Source: Parcubacteria group bacterium GW2011_GWA1_47_8
Lineage (GTDB): Bacteria > Patescibacteriota > Minisyncoccia > Phycocordibacterales > UBA1550
Assembly (NCBI GenBank): GCA_000996605.1
Contig: LCOP01000013.1
Span: 1-14,216 of the forward strand
Length of the DNA stretch: 14,216 nt
Reading direction: 5' to 3'
Under the pieces are notes generated by a model. The model was not told the DNA's origin, made no database searches, and saw only the letters and a program-made list of their open reading frames with translations. This document shows, piece by piece, positions 1 to 4,667 of the stretch. Within the stretch, counting starts at the first letter, position 1. Every line of letters starts with the position of its first letter. Made by a program: the position numbers and the translations under genes.

Positions 1-137
1 TTACTTGCTTGATCCATCACCAGAGCCAAGTATGCCCATCCTTTGCCTGCCCACACATAGGTGACATCGGAGACCCACACCCACCCCGGGAGCACGGTGA
101 GAAAGGTGTCAGGTACCTTTTCTCGGTCTTTATTTCT
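1..137 (-). pseudogene. IS3-type transposase (integrase core) fragment, continues off the left edge
   Basis: Reading the minus strand from 137 to 1 gives an open frame containing WVSDVTYVWAGKGWAYLAL and then VMDQASK. This is the start of the rve/DDE integrase core typical of IS3-family OrfB (consensus like W-x-x-D-I-T-Y ... GW-L-Y-L-A-V-V-L-D), and the Asp of SDVTY would be the first catalytic acidic residue. There is no start codon: the frame is closed by TGA at 138-140, and the N-terminal half of an IS3 transposase is missing. The first residues of the frame come from the GTCAGGTACC repeat at 105-121, so the true homology begins at about 100. The rest of the core lies outside the window, so whether the C-terminal part is intact is unknown. 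I read it as a truncated insertion-sequence remnant. Confidence 0.6.
105..121 (+). repeat. GTCAGGTACC repeat, copy 1
   Basis: GGTGTCAGGTACCTTTT. The same core (GTCAGGTACC followed by a T-run) occurs in inverted orientation at 474-493 and in direct orientation at 6705-6723. Copy 1 sits exactly between the IS3-type scrap and the broken alpha-oxoamine synthase fragment, so it marks a rearrangement junction. It contains the palindrome GGTACC. An association with RAYT-type transposases is inferred from the RAYT remnant lying between copies 1 and 2. Confidence 0.6.
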
Positions 138-306
138 TCACCGCCGATAGCCCAGCTTCAATCATTTTCGGATGCGTCGCTAGTCCCAAATAATTATTGG
201 ATGAAAACATGAGCACCCTTTTCCCATCAATCATCACCTCCGGTTCTGCCGCGCCTTCTATAATGCGAAGATCGGGATACAAACCCTTCTCTTCGATATA
301 ATCATG
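130..306 (-). pseudogene. Alpha-oxoamine synthase (BioF/KBL/SPT family) N-terminal fragment
   Basis: On the minus strand the frame ending at TAA 130-132 reads YIEEKGLYPDLRIIEG, then PEVMIDGKRVLMFSSNNYLG and LATHPKMIEAGLSAVKK. The F-x-S-N-N-Y-L-G-L-x-x-HP signature is the N-terminal hallmark of PLP-dependent alpha-oxoamine synthases (8-amino-7-oxononanoate synthase, 2-amino-3-ketobutyrate CoA ligase, serine palmitoyltransferase), which condense an amino acid with an acyl thioester. Only about 58 of roughly 400 residues remain: the PLP-binding lysine and the whole large domain are missing, and the frame stops a few bases before the GTCAGGTACC repeat. Its upstream edge at about 306 runs into a RAYT fragment in another frame. 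It cannot be functional; which family member it came from cannot be told. Confidence 0.65.
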
Positions 307-449
307 GAAAACTTTTCTTGAGCTTCTTCTAATACATTCTCGAACAAAGTATAATCATTTTCCTTAAAGAAAATCGGCAGTCGGGCGTTGGCACGGTTTA
401 TAACGTGGTAGCAGTGATTACCGATGTCAGTATGAGTAATACGTGGCAT
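303..449 (-). pseudogene. RAYT-like (REP-associated tyrosine) transposase N-terminal fragment
   Basis: The ATG at 449-447 opens MPRITHTDIGNHCYHVINRA, then NARLPIFFKENDYTLFENVL and EEAQEKFSM. This matches the start of Y1/IS200-like transposases of the RAYT group (MPR-x-x ... YHVINR-x-N-x-R-x-x-IF-x-x-x-x-DY-x-x-F). In that family the next segment should contain the HUH motif (MPNHxH) and later the catalytic Tyr. Here the homology ends at about residue 48 and the frame continues as a different sequence to a stop at 258. The DNA beyond the break encodes an alpha-oxoamine synthase piece in another frame. With no HUH motif and no Tyr it is dead. GTCAGGTACC repeats lie outside on both sides (105-121 and 474-493), inverted relative to each other. 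Confidence 0.65.
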
Positions 450-473
450 TCATCTAGTATATCAGGAGTAGAT

Positions 474-493
474 AAAAAGGGTACCTGACCCTC
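474..493 (-). repeat. GTCAGGTACC repeat, copy 2 (inverted)
   Basis: On the minus strand this reads GAGGGTCAGGTACCCTTTTT. It lies 25 bases upstream of the RAYT remnant start codon and is inverted relative to copy 1 at 105-121. Copy 3 is at 6705-6723. Confidence 0.6.
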
Positions 494-698
494 TTTACAC
501 CTTTACCCCCCAGTCGAAATAAAATTATTAGCGGAAAAAATTGGAACGAACCGCCATTTGCTTTCCCGGAAAACTGAATTTGAATTTGTCCGACCTTACG
601 ATTTAATTTCGAAATACAGGGCTTTTTGCGAAGCGAGACCCGCCGAAGGCGGGGCGAGCGAGCAAACTCTTTCCCCTGAAAATTTGAAATGTCTTGAT
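494..698. other. Gene-free stretch with a GC-rich nested hairpin
   Basis: No convincing coding frame is seen. The main content is an inverted repeat with CAGGG at 617-621 and CCCTG at 674-678 enclosing CCCGCC-GAA-GGCGGG (639-653). Read on the minus strand the inner hairpin has a TTCG tetraloop and lies about 45 nt downstream of tRNA-Pro(GGG). It is not followed by a T-run, so it is a poor intrinsic terminator, although it could be a 3' processing barrier. The neighbouring GCGAAGCGA motif and the CCCGCC core resemble other palindromes in the window. Confidence 0.5.
617..678 (-). repeat. GC-rich palindromic element beside tRNA-Pro(GGG)
   Basis: Nested inverted repeat: outer CAGGG/CCCTG (617-621/674-678) and a perfect inner CCCGCC/GGCGGG (639-644/648-653) with a 3-base loop on the plus strand. 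The same CCCGCC ... GGCGGG core is found inside the thrS coding sequence at 1517-1530, so the two may belong to one dispersed family. Confidence 0.5.
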
Positions 699-772
699 TG
701 GTCGGGGTGCCGAGAATCGAACTCGGGCTACAAACACCCCATGCTTGCGTACTACCACTATACTACACCCCG
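699..772 (-). tRNA. tRNA-Pro (anticodon GGG)
   Basis: On the minus strand the acceptor stem is CGGGGTG paired with CACCCCG, followed by ACCA, so discriminator A73 and CCA are encoded. The D arm is GTATAGTGGTAGTAC. The anticodon stem is CAAGC/GTTTG around the loop ATGGGGT, giving anticodon GGG (reads CCC, and CCU by wobble). The T arm is CGAG-TTCGATTC-TCGG. A C1:G72 pair with A73 is typical of bacterial proline tRNAs and agrees with the anticodon. A half-tRNA copy lies just upstream in transcription order (795-825). Confidence 0.9.
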
Positions 773-794
773 ATTCAATTTGTTGGCAGGCAAG

Positions 795-825
795 TGCTTG
801 CATACTACCACTATACTATATCCCG
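795..825 (-). pseudogene. tRNA remnant: 5' half of a tRNA-Pro-like gene
   Basis: The 31 bases read on the minus strand from 825 match the 5' half of the adjacent tRNA-Pro(GGG) with four differences: acceptor strand CGGGATA, D arm GTATAGTGGTAGTAT, then the 5' side of the anticodon stem GCAAGCA. Past this point the similarity stops and neither the 3' anticodon strand, the T arm nor the 3' acceptor strand follows. It is a partial duplication or the stump of a deleted tandem tRNA, about 22 bases upstream of the intact gene. A diverged tRNA-Gly origin is also conceivable. Confidence 0.6.
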
Positions 826-917
826 CAACTCGCCCATCATAGCGGAAAAAGCAAAAAAGGTAAAATTTACGATGATTTATCCACAAAAAATCCTAGCTGT
901 AAAAAAAGCCCTAAAAG

Positions 918-926
918 TGCTACACT
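918..926 (+). promoter_or_regulatory. Extended -10 promoter for thrS
   Basis: TGCTACACT matches the extended -10 form TGnTAnnnT. No good -35 is visible at the expected distance (about 898-903). The predicted start site near 932-934 falls at the first bases of the 18-bp stem that begins at 930, so the transcript would start with the 5' strand of that stem. Confidence 0.5.
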
Positions 927-929
927 GTA

Positions 930-1056
930 AGAACCCATCCACTATCTCGCGGTACCCGCCTCTGAAACCATTATTTTTAGGCGAAAAACAAGTCGGAGTA
1001 CGAACCATAATGAATTATGGTTCGTAAGGGAAGGGGGAAGATAGTGGATGGGTTCT
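930..1056 (+). promoter_or_regulatory. Highly structured 5' leader of thrS
   Basis: A perfect 18-bp inverted repeat (930-947 with 1039-1056, outer half AGAACCCATCCACTATCT) encloses about 90 nt. Inside it, a perfect 12-bp hairpin (999-1010/1015-1026) is capped by the tetraloop TGAA. After the structure come a run of eight C (1084-1091) and six T (1097-1102). CATCCAC of the left arm (936-942) recurs at 1105-1111 and could compete for GTGGATG of the right arm. This suggests a folded leader controlling thrS by stability or alternative pairing, but a MITE-like element with 18-bp ends cannot be excluded. It does not match a T-box leader on the coding strand. Confidence 0.5.
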
Positions 1057-1156
1057 AAGGGTTATGATAGAAACCAACCAACTCCCCCCCCATTAGATTT
1101 TTTACATCCACAGATGGTGGGAACAATACAATTTATCAAAATTAAAACAAACAACT

Positions 1157-3013
1157 ATGGATACCGAATCAAAAAAATCTAACGTGGCAAGCAATATCCG
1201 CCACTCATTGGCACACCTGCTTGCGATGGCAGTGCTTGAAAAAGACCCGAACGCAAAGCTTGGTATTGGTCCGGTAATCGACAACGGCTTTTATTATGAT
1301 TTTGAATTTTCAAATGGCTATACTCCCTCTCCCGAGGACATCAAGGATTTCCAAAAAGCGATAAAGAAAATGGTTGGACGCGGGCTTGCATTCGAAGGGC
1401 GCGCGGTGACTCTCGACGAAGCGAAAAAACTTTTTGCAGACCAACCGTATAAAACCGAACTCATCAATGAATTTGTGGACGAGGGGAAAGATTTAACGCT
1501 CTACACCACCGGTCTGCCCGCCGTGGCGGGTACGACGCAGGCGGGCAACTTCACCGATCTCTGCAAAGGAGGACATGTCGGAACGACTAAAGAGATTGAC
1601 CCTGACGCATTCAAGATCACCCACACTGCGGGCGCGTACTGGCGCGGTGACGAAAAGAATCCGATGCTCACCCGTATCTACGGTCTCGCATTTGAAAGTG
1701 GCGCGGAACTCGACGCATACATAAAACAACAAGAAGAAGCGAAAAAACGAGACCATCGCAAGCTCGGCAAAGAGCTTGGTCTTTTTACCATCATCGACGA
1801 GATCGGTGCAGGGCTTCCCCTCTTTTATCCAAAAGGTGCACTTCTTCGCAAAACGATCGAGGATTTTATAAGCGACCTTCAAAAGAAGCGCGGATACCAA
1901 GACATCTGGATTCCTCACATCACCAAAGGCACGCTCTACGAGATCTCGGGACACCTCGACAAATATGACGCTATGTACACACCGATGAAGATCGACAATC
2001 ACGATTACTATGTGAAGCCCATGAATTGCCCGCACTTCATGATGCTCTACAAAACACTCCCTCACTCATACCGCGAACTCCCCTTACGCTACACTGCGAC
2101 CACCACGAACTACCGCTACGAAAAATCAGGGGAACTCTCCGGACTCACCCGCGTGCGTGCCCTCACCCAAGACGACTGCCATGTGTTCGCGCGCCCCGAC
2201 CAGATAGAGACAGAAATCGACCTCATGCTCGGCATGATCAAAGAAGTCTACGCGGCGTTCGGACTCAATGATTTTTATGTGCGTATATCACTCCGCGATT
2301 CAAAAAACAAAGAAAAGTATATCGGGAGCGACAAGGTATGGAGCACTGCAGAAAATGCGCTTCGTACCATTGTGAAAAAAACCGGATGGAAATACGAAGA
2401 GGCAGAGGACGAAGCGGCATTCTATGGTCCCAAGCTCGACTTTATGTTCAAAGATGCTATCGGGCGCGAGTGGCAACTCTCAACGATTCAACTCGACTTC
2501 AACCTCCCTGAACGTTTTGACCTTAACTATGTAAACGAGGGAAGCGAAAAAGTCCGCCCCGTGGTTATTCACCGCGCTGTACTTGGCTCGACCGAACGCT
2601 TCATGGGTGTAATGATTGAACACTTTGCCGGCGCTTTTCCCCTTTGGCTCTCACCCGTACAGGTAAAAATTCTTCCTATTAGTGAGAAGTTCGCGGAATA
2701 TGCTGGGAAAGTTCACAAAGAAATTTCAGATGCGGGCATTCGTGTTGAAACGGACGACTCAAATGAATCCCTCGGCAAACGTATCCGTGTTGCGAAAACG
2801 GAAAAAGTCCCGTTCATTCTCGTGCTCGGGGAAAAAGAAGTTGAGACAAGTACGGTAACCGTCGAAATGCGAGGGGTTGAAAAAGGCCTGTCCGCCATTG
2901 CTTCATCGCTCAATAAGGAAACATTTGGGCGATGGCAGGCGGGCGAAACGCATCTGCTCACAGATTTCATAAAATACGCGCTCCATGATATTGGGGAAAA
3001 GGCAATCTGGTAA
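1157..3013 (+). CDS. thrS: Threonine--tRNA ligase
   Basis: Class II cytosolic synthetase that charges tRNA-Thr; 618 residues. The usual N-terminal TGS domain is absent: the protein opens almost directly with the editing domain (HSLAH, His16 and His20; CKGGH, Cys136 and His140, the HxxxH...CxxxH set that deacylates Ser-tRNA-Thr). The catalytic core has motif 1 near GLPLFYPKG (220-227), motif 2 NYRYEKSGELSGLTRVRA (318-335), motif 3 GSTERFMGVMIEH (477-489), and zinc ligands Cys291 (MNCPHF), His342 (DDCHVF) and His472 (VIHRA). A C-terminal anticodon-binding domain follows from about 500. Residues 120-130 (LPAVAGTTQAG) are an in-frame insertion not expected in the family, encoded by a palindrome at 1514-1546. 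The ATG at 1157 has no Shine-Dalgarno but is the only start giving a full editing domain. It is monocistronic, with a structured leader and a terminator at 3138-3184. Confidence 0.97.
   Translation: MDTESKKSNVASNIRHSLAHLLAMAVLEKDPNAKLGIGPVIDNGFYYDFEFSNGYTPSPEDIKDFQKAIKKMVGRGLAFEGRAVTLDEAKKLFADQPYKTELINEFVDEGKDLTLYTTGLPAVAGTTQAGNFTDLCKGGHVGTTKEIDPDAFKITHTAGAYWRGDEKNPMLTRIYGLAFESGAELDAYIKQQEEAKKRDHRKLGKELGLFTIIDEIGAGLPLFYPKGALLRKTIEDFISDLQKKRGYQDIWIPHITKGTLYEISGHLDKYDAMYTPMKIDNHDYYVKPMNCPHFMMLYKTLPHSYRELPLRYTATTTNYRYEKSGELSGLTRVRALTQDDCHVFARPDQIETEIDLMLGMIKEVYAAFGLNDFYVRISLRDSKNKEKYIGSDKVWSTAENALRTIVKKTGWKYEEAEDEAAFYGPKLDFMFKDAIGREWQLSTIQLDFNLPERFDLNYVNEGSEKVRPVVIHRAVLGSTERFMGVMIEHFAGAFPLWLSPVQVKILPISEKFAEYAGKVHKEISDAGIRVETDDSNESLGKRIRVAKTEKVPFILVLGEKEVETSTVTVEMRGVEKGLSAIASSLNKETFGRWQAGETHLLTDFIKYALHDIGEKAIW
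1514..1546 (+). repeat. Palindromic element inserted in frame within thrS
   Basis: A 33-bp segment contains the perfect inverted repeat TGCCCGCC (1515-1522) / GGCGGGCA (1540-1547) and an alternative inner pairing CCCGCC/GGCGGG (1517-1522/1525-1530). It encodes LPAVAGTTQAG between YTTG and NFTDLCKGGH. Known ThrRS proteins read roughly Y-T-x-G-[ED/N]-F-T-D-L-C here with no extra residues, and removing the 33 bp restores YTTGNFTDLC. Similar palindromes lie outside genes at 639-653. The set resembles the in-gene palindromic elements described in Rickettsia. Confidence 0.75.
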
Positions 3014-3053
3014 ATAATCTGGTGAATTGTAATTTTGGAAATTTGAAAAATAC

Positions 3054-3107
3054 AATTCCCCTTACATGTATTTTACACTATAGCGTAGAATACATGTAAG
3101 GGGAATT
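3054..3107. repeat. Long perfect hairpin after thrS
   Basis: AATTCCCCTTACATGTATT (3054-3072) pairs perfectly with 3089-3107. Four further pairs (one G-T) extend the stem inward to about 23 bp around an 8-base loop. There is no T-run after it, and a proper terminator follows at 3138-3184, so it is not needed for termination. It may be a palindromic repeat unit or an mRNA 3' stabiliser. Confidence 0.6.
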
Positions 3108-3137
3108 TCAACGGCAAAAAAACGATGTTACAAGACA

Positions 3138-3184
3138 ACAAAAAGAACCGCCCTTTTTAAATTCTCAAGGGCGGTTCTTTTTGT
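3138..3184. terminator. Bidirectional intrinsic terminator between thrS and the small membrane gene
   Basis: ACAAAAAGAACCGCCCTT (3138-3155) and its exact reverse complement (3167-3184) form an 18-bp stem with an 11-base loop. On the plus strand the stem runs into TTCTTTTTGTTTTTT, and on the minus strand into an equivalent T-rich arm, so it can end both thrS and the convergent gene at 3193-3408. Confidence 0.85.
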
Positions 3185-3192
3185 TTTTTACT

Positions 3193-3408
3193 CTACTCCT
3201 TACCTTCGTCACACAAAATGTCCCTGCATTTTCCGCCACCGCACATACCCATATAGTGTCCGTGGTATCCAACGAGGAACTTCACCCCGATCAAAATCAG
3301 GATAAGCGACCATATAAGTCCCCACGATATCTCTGCAATCCAACCTATGTTTTGTAGAAACATCAATGCTCCTACGAGTACCAAAATCCCTCCGATTATT
3401 TTTCTCAT
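3193..3408 (-). CDS. Small LiaI/LiaF-type (DUF5668-like) membrane protein
   Basis: 71 residues. The N-terminal 50 form two hydrophobic segments: IIGGILVLVGALMFLQNIGW, then SWGLIWSLILILIGVKFLV. The pattern G-[IL]-[IL]-L-[IV]-G ... L-x-N-[IL]-G ... SWGL-[IL]-WSL-x-LILIG is that of the LiaI-LiaF-like/DUF5668 transmembrane region, found in small envelope-stress and phage-shock associated proteins of unknown biochemistry. The tail is short and metal-ligand rich: HGHYMGMCGGGKCRDILCDE, with two His and three Cys. A TTG at 3414 is in frame, but I choose the ATG at 3408 because a strong promoter (TTGAAG-18-TATAAT) ends only 8 bases before it, implying a leaderless mRNA. It is convergent with thrS and shares its terminator. 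Confidence 0.75.
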   Translation of the reverse strand: MRKIIGGILVLVGALMFLQNIGWIAEISWGLIWSLILILIGVKFLVGYHGHYMGMCGGGKCRDILCDEGKE

Positions 3409-3416
3409 AATCAAAA

Positions 3417-3446
3417 ATTATAAACCCTACTCTGGTAATACTTCAA
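3417..3446 (-). promoter_or_regulatory. Sigma-70-type promoter of the small membrane gene
   Basis: On the minus strand: -35 TTGAAG (3446-3441), an 18-bp spacer and a consensus -10 TATAAT (3422-3417). Transcription would begin within a base or two of the ATG at 3408, so the message is probably leaderless. Confidence 0.75.
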
Positions 3447-3579
3447 GTATACGTTATATACCACAAAAGTGGCAATTGTGTATTTTCAATAATGGGGAAC
3501 AAGCAGTCCTACTCTTTTCCTACGCAACCTATTTGCAGTCATGACTCAAAATAGGTTGGGCACACAAAACAAGTCTCAA

Positions 3580-3623
3580 ACTATCCTCCAGATTTTAGTC
3601 TATGGCTAAAATCTGGGGATAGT
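3580..3623 (+). repeat. Hairpin upstream of the IS5-type transposase
   Basis: ACTATCC plus CCAGATTTTAG (3580-3598, one bulged T) pairs with CTAAAATCTGG plus GGATAGT (3606-3623) around a 7-base loop, giving 18 bp. It lies between the left end and the start codon, where it could block read-through transcription or translation into the transposase from outside, a common IS self-control device. Confidence 0.6.
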
Positions 3624-3666
3624 AGACCTGTCGTTTTTTAGTAATTTTTGAGATAATAGGTTGTAT

Positions 3667-4566
3667 ATGAATACAACCAAAGCATTTAAAGACCAGCGAC
3701 TCATCAAAGCCCTCACCGGGGTATCATCAAAAGAATTTCAATCCCTGCTCCCCACTTTTGAGCAGGCAGTAATTGAAGACAGCAGGTTGCGAAGTAAGGC
3801 AAAACAAAGACATTTTGGTGGTGGAGCAAAAGGAAAGCTCGTTACCATAGAAGACAAACTCTTTTTCATACTGGTGTATGTCAAAACATATCCAACATTT
3901 GATTTTCTCGGTTTCGTATTCTCGCTCCATCGCTCACGAGCACATCGTAATACCATCAAACTCCTTGGTAGCTTAGAGAAAGCCCTCGGGAGAAGAATCG
4001 TCATGCCAGAAAAGAAGATATCCTCAATGGAGGAATTTCTCGAGAAGTTCCCTGAGGCGAAGGATTTGTTTGTTGATGGCGTAGAGAGACCAATACAGAG
4101 ACCAGTAAGCAAGAGGAAACAAAACAAGCTTTACTCTGGCAAAAAGAAGCGCCATATGAAAAAGTCGATTATTGCGGTGAACGAGAAGAAAAGGATCCTT
4201 GTTGTTACCGTTACAAAGTCAGGCAGACGGCACGACAAAAGATTGGCGGACAAAGACTGCTTGTTCGAACATATACCAAAAGAAGTATCCGTATGGGTCG
4301 ATACGGGATTTCAGGGGATACTAAAGCAACATGCCAATACGCTCATTCCAAAGAAGGCAACACGGGGGAAACTTTTGACTTGTGCGGAGAAGGAAGAAAA
4401 CCGTGTCATCTCATCATTTCGAGTGATTGTTGAGAATGCCATTGCGGGGATTAAACGCTTTAAAGCATACGCTGATATCTGGAGAAACAAAATTGCAGGT
4501 CTTGATGACCAAGTAATGAGAATATCATGCGGACTCTGGAATTTACATATTGAAATGATGGCGTAG
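3667..4566 (+). CDS. IS5-family transposase (DDE, ISL2/IS1031-like)
   Basis: 299 residues from ATG 3667. It cuts and pastes the surrounding element. The catalytic triad is visible: Asp137 in LFVDGVERPIQRP, Asp212 in VWVDTGFQG and Glu256 in VENAIAGIKRFK. The VDG-x-ERPIQRP ... YSGKKKRHMKK ... HDK-x-L string is characteristic of the DDE_Tnp_4-type branch of IS5. An N-terminal helical segment (about 1-45) precedes the core. The length is normal and no frameshift is seen, so it is probably active or recently active. A TTG at 3661 is in frame, but the ATG is preferred; a GATAAT -10-like box at 3652-3657 lies 9 bases before it and no Shine-Dalgarno is present. The gene is bounded by a hairpin upstream and a palindrome with a T-rich tail downstream. 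Confidence 0.9.
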   Translation: MNTTKAFKDQRLIKALTGVSSKEFQSLLPTFEQAVIEDSRLRSKAKQRHFGGGAKGKLVTIEDKLFFILVYVKTYPTFDFLGFVFSLHRSRAHRNTIKLLGSLEKALGRRIVMPEKKISSMEEFLEKFPEAKDLFVDGVERPIQRPVSKRKQNKLYSGKKKRHMKKSIIAVNEKKRILVVTVTKSGRRHDKRLADKDCLFEHIPKEVSVWVDTGFQGILKQHANTLIPKKATRGKLLTCAEKEENRVISSFRVIVENAIAGIKRFKAYADIWRNKIAGLDDQVMRISCGLWNLHIEMMA

Positions 4567-4635
4567 ACAGAAGAATTTAGGAGAAAACTGCTTGTGGCGG
4601 ATTAAAAAGCGACGGGTCTAGTGAAGCATCTGCTC

Positions 4636-4667
4636 AACCTATCGCAAGTCATGACTTGCGATAGGTT
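4636..4667 (+). repeat. Perfect 32-bp palindrome at the right end of the IS5-type element
   Basis: AACCTATCGCAAGTCA followed directly by its reverse complement. It is followed on the plus strand by TTGTTTTTGTTG, so it may double as the transposase terminator. It is related to the left palindrome 3526-3557. Confidence 0.75.

Larger units (their letters stand above)
3526..4667 (+). mobile_element. IS5-type insertion sequence with palindromic ends
   Basis: A complete transposase gene (3667-4566) lies between two 32-bp palindromes, 3526-3557 (14 of 16 pairs) and 4636-4667 (16 of 16). Both share AACCTAT, central GTCATGAC and ATAGGTT. Next to them the inner sequences are also inverted repeats: ATAGGTTGGGCACA on the left versus ATAGGTTGAGCAGA read inward from the right. 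I take these as the element ends, but no clear target duplication is visible, so exact borders are approximate. A strong hairpin (3580-3623) stands between the left end and the gene. Confidence 0.65.

Noticed and set aside
877..885. Replication origin
   Set aside because: Only one DnaA box is found, with no cluster, no AT-rich unwinding element typical of oriC, and no dnaA or dnaN nearby.
558..1027. Several 78-109 codon plus-strand frames across 558-1027
   Set aside because: They read through the tRNA-Pro gene, the tRNA remnant and palindromes; no protein-like features or ribosome site.
930..1056. T-box riboswitch in front of thrS
   Set aside because: A T-box-like GGTACCGCG is seen only on the minus strand (pointing away from thrS). 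The plus strand lacks the T-box sequence and a terminator/antiterminator pair with a T-run in the right place.
930..1111. CRISPR array or direct-repeat cluster
   Set aside because: Only inverted repeats are present; no regularly spaced direct repeats of 20-40 bp occur here or elsewhere in the window.
1493..2065. 190-codon frame on the minus strand inside thrS
   Set aside because: Antisense shadow of thrS; no domain or start signal.
3347..3544. 65-codon plus-strand frame over the small membrane gene promoter
   Set aside because: It is antisense to the 71-residue gene and runs into the IS5 left palindrome; no start signal or recognisable sequence.
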